Notes under the pieces: generated by a model | The model's database searches: none | What the model was told of the DNA's origin: nothing | Seen by the model: only the letters and a program-made list of their open reading frames with translations | Shown: positions 49,287 to 62,224 of the stretch, piece by piece | Layout: every line of letters starts with the position of its first letter | Numbering within the stretch: the stretch's first letter is position 1 | Made by a program: the position numbers and the translations under genes | NCBI GenBank assembly: GCA_028023455.1 | Contig: JAQFVV010012395.1 | Coordinates: forward strand, 562,001-626,000 | DNA: 64,000 bases | Source: Epiperipatus broadwayi | Taxonomy: Eukaryota > Onychophora > Udeonychophora > Euonychophora > Peripatidae | Direction: 5' to 3'

Positions 49287-51345
49287 ATATTTTTTTTATT
49301 TATTTATTACATAATAAAAAATTCCATTTAAAATTTTCTTTAAGAATTAAATTAAATTAAATATCATCTTAAACTCTTATATATTAAATCCACAGATAAT
49401 GAAAATTATTAAAATAAACTTTATTAAAAAATATTTAAAACTAAATTTTAAAATTTGAAATAAATTATATCTTTAAATTTATCTTTGATTTAAAACATTA
49501 ATTAATCAGAAATGGAAATGATAAATTTAATTAGCAAAAAACCATTGATTTAAATTAAAACATAGGTCAGATAGAAAACAATAGAAACTTTTACAAATGA
49601 AATAAATCCATTGGGAATCGGACCTCAACGAAAGGATCATCACATCAATGACTAATGTTATCAATCCTTCGAATAGATAAAGGAAAATTTGGAAATTATT
49701 AATTATGACTAGTGAATGATTATTACGATGTGAGAGAGATGTGTTAGTGCGGAAGTGAAGGAGAAGATTGAAAAAAGAGCACGATTCAATCCCTTCAGCT
49801 TTGCTAAGAAAGAAAAAGGAATGAACTATCATTTTTCTACATTGAGGACCAGTTAAAGCAAAAAACCTCTGGATGGATAAATAAATCGGCCAACAGAATA
49901 CCAATTTTAGGACGGCGTGGGAATTCACGTTCATGGCAAGCAACGGATAAAGTTGGACGTTTTAAAAATAGTAAGAACTTTATATTTACTTGAAACAATA
50001 AGAACTTTAAATTTTAAAACTTTTTAGTAAATAATGCAATAGAATCCTATCTGACCAAACTAAATTCTTCATTAATAATGTTATTTGATGTATTTGTTAT
50101 TTATTTATTTAAAATCATTTCCATTTATTTAACTTTGTTCTTTAAGTTTATTTATGATTTCTGTTTTCCGATAAATTAAAATATATCAATGTTAAACTTA
50201 AGGCGTGAATGGCTGTATAGATTTGTAAAGTTATATTAGGGGAGGGTAATCTTAGGTTATTTGTTTCGTTGTTAAATTGGGTCAATGGATTGGATATATT
50301 GGTGTGATTAGTAGATGTAATATTGATTCGCTACGGGCAGAATCGCTTCATAGCCACACTTCCGTTTGCCTATGGAAGGAATTATAAGTCGGATACGCAG
50401 TTCCTTTCTATGGGTTTTTGTTTTATTGCTCTTCTTTGCAGATAGATGTAATATTCCTATCTCATGAGAACAATTTCTTCTCTTAACTTTTTGTGCTACC
50501 GTATTTTATTACATTGAATACATCGATATATCAGATGAATTGATGCCGGTTTGACTACGAATTTTAACCTAAGGTTAAATAGGGATAGAATGTTTATTTT
50601 CAAAAGCAAATCTCTTGGTCGATTCATACTTGACCCTAAATAAAAATGCATTAAATTTAAGTTGTTTATAGACGCTTGCATGGATTGGTTATCGGTTAAG
50701 TATGTTTTGGGTTTTCATATTTGATCAAAATATATAGACATTCGATAAATAATGATACCTTACGGTGAGTATCTAAAAATGTATTTATTCGGATGTCTTT
50801 TAAGTTATTGGTGACAATGCAAGTATCTTATGGTGAATACTATTGGGTTACGTATAAATTTCCCTCCCAATTGTCAGTAATCAATAATTTTGTATTTTGA
50901 TCGTTTATGTTTCTTTTGAAATTTTTTGACGTGAAATCTATGTAACCGATCTATATTCAACATTATAAACAAGCTTTCATAAATTTATATGCGAACTTAA
51001 TTAAAATGTAAAATTATAATATAATAGTAATTAAATGTAAATTAAAGTAAAGTTAAAAAAAAGTAAATGTTAAAATGTAAACTGATACTAAGACAATTTT
51101 AAATCTTATATATATGTGCATAAATAAATGTTTGTATGTTAATTACTGGCAGTGGCTTATTTTATTCCTTTTTTTATATATATACTCTTAGATTATCTTA
51201 TTAAATCTCTGCTATTCCACTGAGCTAGTGACATGGCAACGACCGAATCAAAATTTAAAAAAAAAAAATTTTTTTTTTTTTACTTACGATGCCACTTTAA
51301 AATTTTTCTGGTTCAAATGCCAGATGCGCCCTGAGCAGTTTACTG
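49287..51345 (+). mobile_element. LTR copy riddled with tiny deletions (relative of copy 1)
   Basis: Parallels 17690-19815 block by block, with long identical stretches, but carries many 1-4 base deletions: for example cataagccgcacac becomes catagccacac, and tctgcctactttat becomes tgccacttta. Both ends are eroded. Substitutions are few compared with deletions. Confidence 0.75.
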
Positions 51346-53844
51346 CATCCGACGACACTATGTTTTCTAATTTTGACTGTGTGAGGACTGATATATTCGT
51401 TATTATATGCTAAATTAATAAAGCAGTTATTAAATTCAAACACTGCCAATGTTTATATAACCCATTTTTGCATCTCATTCTATTTATTAATATAATTATT
51501 AGTTTATATGAAATCATACTTAGTGTGATGAAAATTTAATAAGGAGGTATTCAAATCTAAATTTGCAGAATAGAACTTGAAACTCAAGATCATGATAAAC
51601 ATCATAAATTTAAATAAAAAACAGCTATTTGGGGAGTAGATTAAGTCCTTTTCTCAACATTTATTTACTTGACTTTATTATTTTTGAAGGGAGAACAAAT
51701 GTAGCCAAATATTTTGATAAAAAAACATAATTATAAATGATTCAAAATTGAAGAATACTTCCTTATTTATCATTTAAACCATTTTAAATGTAGTAGCATT
51801 ATAAAATGGTGTGTCAATGCATTTATATATAAATAGTATGTATTTAATAGTTACTTGTAATATATCCCTCTCTACTATTTTTATTATTACTGCTAGTTAC
51901 TTCTATTTAAATAAATGTTAATACTTTTAATCCATTATTTTTTCTGGAACTTAAAAAAATAGTTTTGCATGAATAAAGAAAGCTTCTTTCTATACAGTTA
52001 ATCAGAGGTAAAAATTTAATTTACAATGATTATTTCCAAAATATTGATCTTGTATATCATGTATTTTTCAAATATGTAACTGACTGGACAATTTATGCTA
52101 AAGACAGACTAAAATTAATTTCAGAACATGCTGAGTAGGTAAACCTATAAGATATCAATCCAGACATATTGATAAAAAACTATTCTTTACAGACATTTGA
52201 TCATACTATTTCATAGGTAAAGAAAAGTGAAACCTAGAATGGGTTAGAGGAAAATCCAGCACTCATATTTGAAGAAATCCTACTTATAAAAGTATTAATA
52301 AAAATTGTGCTTTTAGAAACTCCTGGCTATGCTATCCAGTTGTCAAATGAAGATTAAATTGGTTTGTCTCAGCTACTCTTAGCAAAGAAATCAAAATAAA
52401 TATGAAATAAAATATAAAAATTCAGGTTTATGCCTTTTTAACTTTCCCAAAATGCAACTTTTAATTAGAAATTTTGAATACTTTTTCAAGCTTATCAGTT
52501 TTTACAAAAGAAAGATATAACTCTCAAAAATAAATTATAAACCCCTATGCTTTTTTAAAATCCATGTTGTAATTGAAAGATATATCATGAAGATATTGCA
52601 TAATATTTTACTGATTATATTTATAGGCTTTATGTAAAATTCTGCAATAAACTCCATTATGTATTTTTGTTTCTGTTAAATACAGTACCATTTTTAATGA
52701 TTTAAATTATAAGATTTTAAAATTTTCCTTAATTAATCTATAAAAAAATCCATAAACCCTTTACACTATCACATTTTTTCTAAATGTTACCAAACCATAA
52801 CTATATATATCCTCATATTAATACTTAGCTCACTCTATCTAAATTATTAAATGCTCAGTTTGCTATTAAAGTGCTCAAATAGTACCTGAACTCCCAAAAA
52901 AATAACCATGAGATTATTATACTATCCAGATTATTCATAAAATAAATTTAATGTAAATATTTTTATTAAAATTTTGTCACTGCATTTACCATTGCCAAGT
53001 TTATGAGGATAAGTTATCTGTCACCATAATATCACATACCTAATAGACTATACAATGATGCTACCTGATCATTTCTTAATAATCTCTTTAAACAATTAAT
53101 GGACTACCATAGATTTTAATATGAAAATGCATAATATATATATTTAAAAGATAAAAAAATATTTGTTCAATATTTATTTTAAATGATTTGAAAATAATTC
53201 TGCATAAATAATTCCAAATTAAAAATAGTCCCACCCCCCACCCCCAAAAAAAAGATTAAATGGAGCCATATACTAATAGAAACAGCAAAAATTTACTGAA
53301 AAAGAAATTAATTAAGGCTATTAATTTTACAAGCAAAACTGAGTAGGGCAAGTTCAAAAAAATTACCAGTACAAAAGCAAAATACTATAATTCCATTTTG
53401 TTGTTTATAAATAAAAATAGATCATTGTATTTATTGTTTTCACATTGTTTTTATATGTTGTAAAATATATATGCTTGACCTTTTAAATTAACAATGCATT
53501 TTCATATTGTTTCAACTATCTAGCAGCTATTTTCAGAGCTATAATTGGCAAATTAATAACATTAGTTGGTTATATTACAACCTACACGTATTTGTATTAA
53601 TGGTCTATACACACACATACACAAATATATAAATGTAATCTCTGTACACGCAGCCATATGTCATTTGTAATATCTACAAAAAAGTATCGATAAAATACAT
53701 GGTTAATTTGAAAGTGCAGGAAAAAATATATTTCATAAATATAGAAAAAATGTATTAAAAGGCTAAAATAATATTCTAATATAAAATAAATATAAAATTA
53801 TGTCTGTTTACCACTAAATATCACATGATCACTATTTCTTATGC
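51346..53844. other. AT-rich intronic sequence
   Basis: No gene, RNA or clear repeat recognised. CA run near 53609-53625. Confidence 0.5.
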
Positions 53845-53975
53845 TAGCACATTACTGTTATTAAAACAGGCAAAACTCTCCACACAGTAGTGCCACACTC
53901 GATGCCAACCAGAGTAATCAATGGATTCAGAAGGCTTGTACATAAAATCCCTATCTAGTGCCAACTCATCCAATA

Positions 53976-54017
53976 TCCCCAGACTAGTTTCTGACTTGTG
54001 TCCTTCATCAGTGAGGA
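53976..54017 (-). ncRNA. Hammerhead motif (family 1, core retained, stem II altered)
   Basis: Minus strand: TCCTCA, CTGATGA, AGGACACAAGTCA, GAAA, CTAG, TC, TGGGGA. All core bases are present. Stem II differs from 13257 and pairs as GAC/GTC with a shifted register, so it is probably weaker. Confidence 0.65.
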
Positions 54018-54506
54018 GCTTTGGATCTGAAAGCACTGCACCTAGATCTTAGGATCTAATGCAACCCTCCAACAGCCACCTTTTATCTCTACTTAATTAC
54101 AAAACTATGAGAATAAAATTTAAAACACAGTAATATTTTCAATCTAAGCTCAATAACTTATATAGTCATATGGGTATGAACCCAGTTCAGTACCCATAGA
54201 GTTTTGCCTGTTTTAATAACAGTAATGTGCTAGCATAAAAAATAGTGATCATTAGTGTTTTAATACCAATCCTGCCTAATAGGATAGTGGTGGCTATGGT
54301 TGTTAAAAGGCCAAAGACACAAAATGTATGGGTACTGAACTGGGTTCAGACCCATATGACTACATAAGTTATTGAGCTTTGATTGAAAATATTATTGGTT
54401 TTCAATTTTATTCTCATAGTTTTGTAGTTAAATAGAGATAAAAGATGGCTGCTGGAGGGTTGCATTAGATCCTAAGTTCTAGGTGCAGTGCTCTCAGATC
54501 CAAAGC

Positions 54507-54548
54507 TCCTCATTGATGAAGGCCACAAGCCAGAAACTAGTCTGGGGA
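54507..54548 (+). ncRNA. Hammerhead motif with C-to-T core change (family 1)
   Basis: Plus strand: TCCTCA, TTGATGA (first core C changed to T), AGGCCACAAGCCA, GAAA, CTAG, TC, TGGGGA. Probably inactive. Confidence 0.65.
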
Positions 54549-54944
54549 TATTGGATAAGTAGGCACTAGATAGGGATTTTATGCACAAGCCTTCTGGCAT
54601 CAATTGATTATTCTGGTTAGCACTAAGTGGCACTACTGTATGGAGAGTTTTGCCTGATTTAATAACAGTAATGTGCTAGCATAAGAAATAGTGATCATGT
54701 GATGTTTAGTGGTTTAATACCAATCCTGCCTAATAGGATAGTGGTGGCTATGGTTATTAAAAAACCGAAAACACCAAAATGTACGGGGTAATGAACTGAG
54801 TTCAGACCCATTGAGCTTAGATTGAAAATATTATTTTTTCCAATTTTATTCTCATAGTTTTGTAGTTAAGGAGAGATAAAAGGTGACTGCTGGAGGGTTG
54901 CATTAGATTCTAAGATCTAGGTGCAGTGCTCTCAGATCCAAAGC

Positions 54945-54986
54945 TCCTCACTAACGAAGGCCACAAGCCAGAAACTACTCTGGGAA
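54945..54986 (+). ncRNA. Hammerhead motif, doubly damaged (family 1)
   Basis: Plus strand: TCCTCA, CTAACGA (core G lost), AGGCCACAAGCCA, GAAA, CTAC (helix III pair lost), TC, TGGGAA. Probably inactive. Confidence 0.6.
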
Positions 54987-55190
54987 TATTGGATAAGTAG
55001 GCACTAGATAGGGATTTTATGCACAAGCGTTCTGGAATCCATTGATTACTCTGAAACCAGGCACTGGATGGCACTACTGTAAGGAGAGTTTTGCCTGTTT
55101 TAAATTTATGTCTGTTTACATTATAATATTAATGCACTCTGAAGAAATTTTACATATTATACAATACAGAAAGATACTAGAATAACTAAC

Positions 55191-55310
55191 CATTCTGAAC
55201 TAAATAGCAAAATCTTCTGGCAGCTTGTTGCTGAAGACATGAATTCCCAGAAGCAATCTGGCTCTTTATATTTTCAACACTTTCCTGGTCCACCTTCATA
55301 CAGAGAGAAT
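55191..55310 (-). CDS. ARM-repeat protein, internal exon (start of helical region)
   Basis: A 120-bp exon with an AG acceptor at 55311-55312 and a GTTAGT donor just below 55191. It starts with two bases of a split codon and ends with one, so it is a symmetric phase 1-1 exon. The frame reads MKVDQESVENIKSQIASGNS and continues with LQQQAARRFCYLVQN. That is an amphipathic helix pattern typical of the first repeat of an armadillo array. It joins the exon at 27303 through a GAT codon. The nearest tandem repeat array ends about 100 bp below it. ARM proteins usually act as protein-binding scaffolds; the partner and orthologue cannot be told from this sequence. Confidence 0.75.
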
Positions 55311-55853
55311 CTTTAAAAATAATTTGAATATAAAAATTAAATAAACATGAATACATAAATATATGGAGGTGTGTATACATACAAATTTATGTAAAACAAT
55401 GGAAGAGCACAAAATGATCATTTATAGTTGTTACCTAAGATCTTTAAAAAATGGCCTATCTGACTAGTGGGACTATTAAGGGTCAATATTTTTCATATAA
55501 ATAAAACTTCATTTTAACATAATCAATACACAATCAACACAAGGTAGAGTCATGTCTATTCTTGTTAACTAATTAGTAATTAACTAAGTCAAAGATATAA
55601 TATTAATAAATACTGCAGTTCAAAATTATATGTAAGACAATGGAAACAATTCTTTTTCTGAGTGATGTCATTATCATTATACCCTTCCTCTTTCATGCCT
55701 GAAAAAATAAAATATTTCATATTTGATACAATACAGGTCTTAAAGATATGGGCTTTCTGATAAATATTAGGGATCAAATTTAAATCAAATTAAAAAAAAA
55801 CCATCCAGTCATGCAGCAATAGCATATATTCTTACACATATGGGTGTCTAATT

Positions 55854-55913
55854 CTCTTTCTGAAATCAGATGGAGATAGTGATCTCTTTCTGAAATCAGA
55901 TGGAGATAGTGAT
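55854..55913. repeat. Perfect 30-bp tandem duplication
   Basis: The block ctctttctgaaatcag + atggagatagtgat occurs twice without a mismatch, which suggests a recent event (or a local assembly artefact). Confidence 0.9.
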
Positions 55914-56039
55914 CAGTTGAGTGTTACCATGTTAAATGGTAAACGTGGTTGCTGTTAGGATAATTTATCATTGCTTACCAATCCCTTATCATGATTTAGT
56001 CTAATTTAAATGGCTTGAAATGGACTATTGAAAAGGAAC

Positions 56040-56960
56040 AGGACAAAAAGTATTAAGTATTTGGATTTAATTATTACAAAAGATAATAGTATGTTAAATT
56101 ATAAATTAATAATCAAACCAGTGCAAAAAAAAGTATAAATTGGAAATCAAAAGTACCAATTATGTATAAGATGACAAGTTTTAGATCATTTTTGTTTTTT
56201 AATGAAAAATTAAGTAGTTATCAGTGTGATAAATTAAAAAATATCGAGATATTTACCAAGGAATTGCTTGAAGTTGGTTATAAGATTTAACAGATTAGCA
56301 ATACCCTATGTCAATTTAAAAAGAGTTATAATGATTTAAAGGAGTTGACGATTGATAATAAAAAATGGCTATCTATTCCATATATTTCAAATATGCAAGT
56401 GAAATTTTTTAAGCATATATATAAGGATGTGTTTAATGTTTCATTTTGTGTTATAAACAATGTTAATAAGTTACTGAATAATTCTTAAAATGTCATACCT
56501 GTCAAGCAGAAAAATAATGTTGTATATCAAATTTTCTGTGGATAAATGTTATCATATATAGGTGAATCGAGGTGCAGTATTGAGAAAAGATTAAAGGAGC
56601 ATGAATTGTTGTACAAGCGTAAGACAAGTAAAAATAATAATGAGTTAATATCTGCTTGTTTTCTTGGATCATGAAAAAAAACGTAAATATAAATTTAAGT
56701 TTGATATTGAGTCTTAAGCTTATTCATAAAGAGAAAAACCATAATAAAAGAAAAATTAAGGAAGCAATTTTAATAAATAGAAAATGAATATAATTAATAG
56801 ACAAGCTGCTAATGTCAAAATTCGGGATTCATGGGATTTTAGTTGATGACATTTGCTTTCCGTTGTTTTTTAAATTTAACAGCAGTTGAGTTTAAGGAAT
56901 TAACCAAAAGTACTTCTGCGGATTGAAAGACTATATAATAGTTAATTACTGTTATATTTA
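56040..56960 (+). pseudogene. Penelope-like element remnant (RT end and GIY-YIG)
   Basis: Decayed plus-strand copy of the family at 14083. Frames read WLSIPYISNMQVKFFKHIYK (56365-56430), then KNNVVYQIFCG and a displaced CYIGE-like start (56510-56580), then RLKEHELLYKRKTSKNNNEL-like sequence and KYKFKFDIES, broken by stops and shifts. The VYQI-CG...IGE-x-R order is the GIY-YIG nuclease of this class. The 3' tail (tattgaaagactatataatag) matches the copies near 13530 and 14440. No ribozyme unit follows it here. Confidence 0.75.
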
Positions 56961-57006
56961 TTAATTTATTGTTATATATACAAATATATGTTTACAAAAA
57001 ATTTTG

Positions 57007-57135
57007 ATAAACAACATAAAAATATTTTGACATAAATCGGAATTTTTTTAAACTTACTTCTTATTTTTTTATGCGTCTACATCTTTTTAATATTTTATGT
57101 AATTTGTCATAAAATATTTTTATTATGTTGTTTAT
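57007..57135. mobile_element. MITE-like inverted repeat, 129 bp
   Basis: Arms ataaacaacataaaaatatt and, on the minus strand from the right, ataaacaacataataaaaat, about 27 bp with a 3-bp indel, around a 70-bp centre. Confidence 0.6.
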
Positions 57136-60045
57136 GGAAGTTCTTTATATATATATATTTTATCAGAATAATCAATCCTTTAGAGTGATCATATAATATA
57201 GTTGAAACATTGGAAAAGTGAAAAAAAAAGATTCATAGCTTGAAGAGAAAAAGTGTAAAAGAAAACTTTTTTTTTTTTTAATTTTTAATATATTAATGGA
57301 CCATAATTATAAAGAACATAGTGAAATGATTATTAATGATTTTATTAAATCATATGTACCGTTTTTATGTTTTGTTAGGCCTTCTATTACGCACTAGAAT
57401 AGCTATGAAAAAGAAAAATATTTCATTAATATTTCTAAAAAAACATAGCTATATTTCCTGATTAACTCAACCTAATATTATTTATGATTTGAATTGCCGG
57501 CAGAATCGGTTTTTAATTTAAATAAAGGACGCCAGAATTGAGAGACTCACTGAATCTGCGCAAAGCACATTGTGACTTACAAAGAAAATACTTTAAAAGA
57601 TCTGGATTATGATTTCCCGTCAATTAATTATTTTACATATAAATGGCACATATAATAATCTTCACAAGCAGCAAAATAGGAGAACGTCGTAATTTAGTCA
57701 ATCTACCATTGTTCCTGTTTAGTATTGTGAGCCATTTAGAATAAGATTCTCTCCAGATATGAATGCTATTTATGTCCTACCAACTAGCTACTAAAAATTT
57801 TAAAGACCTCTGATCCGGCTCTATAAATATCTAAAAAAAAAAGAATGTTTCTTATTGTTTAATTAGATAGAAGGGAATGAGGTAAAAAGAAGCACATAAG
57901 TCAAGAATAATTTTTAAAAGATGACAAAATAAAAAAATATAAGATCACATAACTTTAGAAATGAAAGTTATTACTGTTAGCCATCATTGAAGCAATTAAT
58001 AATCACGTTTTTCCAAAAAGCATATGCAAAAAATTTGTGGCAATCCAATCAAAACAAGGAAATGCTTGTGACTTCAATCTCCAATTCTGACATTGTATGT
58101 ATAAATCAAAGATCATTTATTTGTTTACAATATTTGGATTTAATAATCAACAAGAAACTTGTAGAGAATTCAATCAGGAAATAGATTCATTAGTGGCTTT
58201 ATTAATACTGTCAATTCTTTCATTGTAGTCATAAATCCAACAATCATTAACAATGTGGTTCATAGTTTGCATTCGCTAACTCTTACAAAGATCAGTGACA
58301 GGTAAATTCCATTTATGAAACAAAAGAGCACAATGAGTTGCATCTAGGAAGATCAAATCCAGTTGACTTTATATAATTGGATCTGAAAAAATAAATTTAT
58401 TTGGAATCTCCTAAGAAATCCATTTTTTAAGTCATAATTTTTTGATTGTAGATTTTTGATTGAACATTTAAAATGGGATCTTGATTTCAGTCTAGTCTTA
58501 GGTAGTGAAACTATATCTAGAGTTATTGGGAAGCCTATGTTTAGTCATGGTTATATAAGTGACAGGATGGCAATTTCAAGCAATTGATGGTGGACTTAAT
58601 ATATAAATAACCATATATGAAGTAAACAATAAAGAAAATGCATATATGTATTTTTACATTTACACATATATTCTATTTTGGAAATGGGTGTTCTTTCTAC
58701 TCCTGAGCCATTTATTATATGCTTTAATAATCAATGAATAATAATATATGGTAGTACTATTATATTCACTTACTCCAACTTATTTTCTGGCTTGTGGCCT
58801 TTATCACTAAAAATTTTGGATTTGCTCTGAAGTAAAATGAAAAAAAAAACTGTTCCTGTATATATTAAGTGTAACCAAAAAAACATGTGATGTTTTGTTA
58901 ATATTTACACCATCCACTCGCTCAGTAATTAATTCATCAATGCAATTCAATCTATCTCTAATCCATCCATCCATGTATATATAAAATAAATATGGAGATG
59001 CAAAATTTGTATGGTATAATGTATGCTCCATAGCTGACATATTATATTTAAAAAAGTGACAAATCATTTTACTGTATAAAGATATTTCAAATAATCTCCT
59101 TTGTCAATTGGAGCATTGCCAATAAATTATGCATACAAGTGACAATCAACTTAAAGCTTAAATGTTTGTGCTCCAATGTACCTGACAAAGGAAGTTTTTT
59201 TTTGAGGTGCATGTTTATTGCAGAGTGGTTAATCTTTTTTTTTTTCATGTAATATCTCTCTGGATTTATTTATATATACTTACGATGTGTTAATCTATTT
59301 AATATATATTACAATAGTAATATAGGAGGAGTGTGTGATAAACTTGGAACATGCTGAAGAGCAATGCACATTTAAACTATCTGTGCTAAGTTAATCAAAT
59401 GCTCTATTTATTCATGATACGATCAAATATTCAGATGGAGGATCAAAAAAGATTTTATCAAAAATTATTTTTTATAATTTATTTCTATTAATAAAAGCAA
59501 AACACAATAATTAATATATAGCATTAAAATAACTATACAATATCAATATTTCCTAGTGAAATTTGATGATTAGGAATGAATTACAAATTCAATTTTAATT
59601 TATAATGCAAATAATTAATGGATTAAGAATAATTAAGAACTTAAATATAACTTGTTTCAAAAATTAATTCATATCTACTAATATAATAATGATTCCTTTT
59701 GAAAAGAACTAATTAAAAATTTAATTTTAACAATTCTTTTTTTTAATATTTATTTAATAATAAAAATTCATCTTCATTTCTCTTTAACTTTATTTCTTCA
59801 TTTTACATTTAGTGTCACTCATCCCAATCTATTTTCGATTCACATTAAGTATTGGTTATTCATTCACACATCCGATTTCATATTTATATTAAGGTTATTC
59901 ATTCACACATCTGATTTCATATTTATATTATCATCAATTATACATTATTCCTATCTGAAACATCTAAAACTGCATAAAAGTATTGCTTTAATTCTTACAA
60001 AAATATCAATATTATTACGAGAAAAATTTGATAATTATATATTGT
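57136..60045. other. AT-rich intronic sequence with a ribozyme-repeat relic
   Basis: At 58779-58825 a minus-strand relic of the family 1 ribozyme segment is visible (ttctggcttgtggcctttat) with the core lost. At 59854-59930 a 39-bp unit (ggttattcattcacacat...) is tandemly duplicated with one mismatch. No gene was found. Confidence 0.5.
59854..59930. repeat. Tandem duplication, 39-bp unit
   Basis: Two copies differing at one base (acatccgat/acatctgat). Confidence 0.85.
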
Positions 60046-61880
60046 AATGGAGTGCGGGATTTGGAGGAGGCGAAAACTTTCGAAATTTTCAAAGATCCTG
60101 GACTGGTCCCCAAAATGTAATGGAGAAATACTTAAATTTAAATCATCCACCTTCTGTTACCGCAAGCAAAGAGAACATATAGATATAAACGAATTTATAT
60201 CTATACCTGATCGACCCTGTGACAAGGTTATTTTTCCCGATTAGACGTCTCTCAACTGCTGTAATTGTTAAAGAATTACAGCACTTGGTTAAATTATAAA
60301 TTTTAATGGGATTAGTAATACTGTACAACTATCCTCACGTGTTACTTAGTACTCAAATGGAGTAATAATTATAACCAAACCCTCTGGGTATATTAAACTA
60401 TTTGGAATGGCGAAGAAACTAGACGATGCAGATAAAATAATTAATGAAACATTTACTATAATAATAAAATAACAAAAAAGAAATTACATGAAATATTTAC
60501 ATACAATAAATCATTTAAATATAACACTACAATTAGGTGTATGTGTTAAATCCTAAAAATGTCTTTTAATCTATTAAAATAAATTATCCATTTATAGTCG
60601 TTCATTCCAAGTATTATTAAAGAGTCTAATTAATGTCTATCTTATTAATATATATAACGTTCAAATGTGTGTTAGACAATACTATATGTAAAACTTTTAA
60701 TATTTGCGTTAATATTAGTATCTGCAATTGCTTTTAATGTGAAGAGTAAGTGCACGCGTGTTATATATTGGTCTGTGATTTAATTTACTTAGGTTTTCTT
60801 CTTCTTCGACGTTAATTACTGTCCTGCTGACCGTCATGTAGAATTCCTCTACTTTTTTAGTAGAGATGGCCATTCTTCGGCTTTGATTTTAGTTTGTGGA
60901 ATCTCTTCTTCTATATGTAGTGACTCACAATACTAGGGTGTCAATGGCATGGCAGGCGCTACACTGGCAGTTGTTTCATGGCAAGGTGACTATACGAGCA
61001 CGGTGGGTTTGGATTGACCAGCCACTGTGATGGCCCTTAGCCACACATCCTTGACGATTCCCTCGTGTAGAAGATTAGTTTCATGTTCATAGTTTGTTAG
61101 TATTCTACGAAGATGTCCTTTCCTCCGCTTTCCTTTCTTTTTTTCCATTAAAATGTCTGCTTTCCACTAAGTTGTAATCTCTCCTTCCTCTCAAAACTAG
61201 TGTTCTCACCGAAGTCTCCACGCGAACTGTCCTTGAATTAATGTCTTTTCTTTTCAAAATTATCTTCTTATCTTGATCTCTTGTTTGTAGGTTTTCTTTC
61301 ACACCTTTAATTTTAAAATGTTTTCTACAACTTATACAAAATTTCTTTTAATTCCTTACGATTTTATAACATCGTGTTTTACATTCATTTATCTTTTTTT
61401 TTTTTTAATAAAATTAATCTCATTTTAACATGCAATAAACTCTTTTCCCCTTTATACATATATTTGCATATGTATTTCATTTCGTCAAAATGTGTAATTT
61501 TAAGAACAGAATCTTTATTTTTTGTCGTATTCTAAATTTTACTTATATTTTATTTAAAACTCCCCAATTATCACTTTTTAAGTCATTTGAGTTCCTATTT
61601 TATTTATATTTCCTTTCTTCATTTTTAATTTTAAACTAAACATATGATTCTGATATTTCTAACTTTAATATTTCTATTCTTTCCAAAAACATGAACTTTG
61701 GAGAGTAAAAGATAAGAATCTTGTTCGATTCCATTTCCCTCTCTTTATCTCATTATAGTAATTAAGGCATTCCTTTCTTCGTTGGTTTTAATTCTTTTAT
61801 TTATTTGTATATTTTAAAAAAAAACTATAATATTTAATATTTCTTAATATTAAATATATAGGTGATAGCAGTATGTGCGA
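60046..61880. mobile_element. Possible LTR of another family
   Basis: TGTAATGGAG occurs at 60046 and again at 60115, with ctggtccccaaaa directly before the second. That looks like an LTR edge with adjoining leader read on the minus strand. The following 1.7 kb is less AT-rich, with pyrimidine-rich tracts (cttcttcttcgacg, ttcttcttctatatg) and a hairpin (tgctgtaatt/aattacagca) at 60258-60284. I could not find a second copy in this window, so the class is a guess. Confidence 0.35.
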
Positions 61881-62224
61881 TCATCACAATATATATAGAC
61901 AGATGCAATAAATAATTTGTTACAATACAAATGATTTTCTAATGGCTGTCTACAGAGAAATAGTGATGCTATTGAGAATAGCTAGTTAGTTATTCATTTA
62001 TCAACCAAAAATCAACTGCCCAGATAAATTGGCCACCTGAAAGAAAAATAGGAAGATTCTCTTTTTTAAATCTGAAAAACTTTCAAATTTCATGAGTTAA
62101 ACAGGTGAATGTAATTATTAGTATATTTCAAAGTACACATAAATAAAACATATATACAACATATTAAACAGAAGTAAAATAACAAAGAAAAAACGGAAAA
62201 AAGAAAACAAAAACTAAATTATAC

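Larger units (their letters stand above)
53852..55090. repeat. Family 1 ribozyme-repeat array: one inverted and two tandem units
   Basis: Minus-oriented unit at about 53852-54198, then two plus-oriented units at about 54199-54644 and 54645-55085. Units share gagttttgcctg, taatgtgctagcat, agttttgtagtta, a hammerhead segment and ttctggcatc. The two direct hammerhead cut positions (54542 and 54980) are 438 nt apart. The same unit family follows the Penelope coding end at 13130-13500, so these are probably Penelope terminal repeats or a derived retrozyme-like repeat. Confidence 0.8.
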
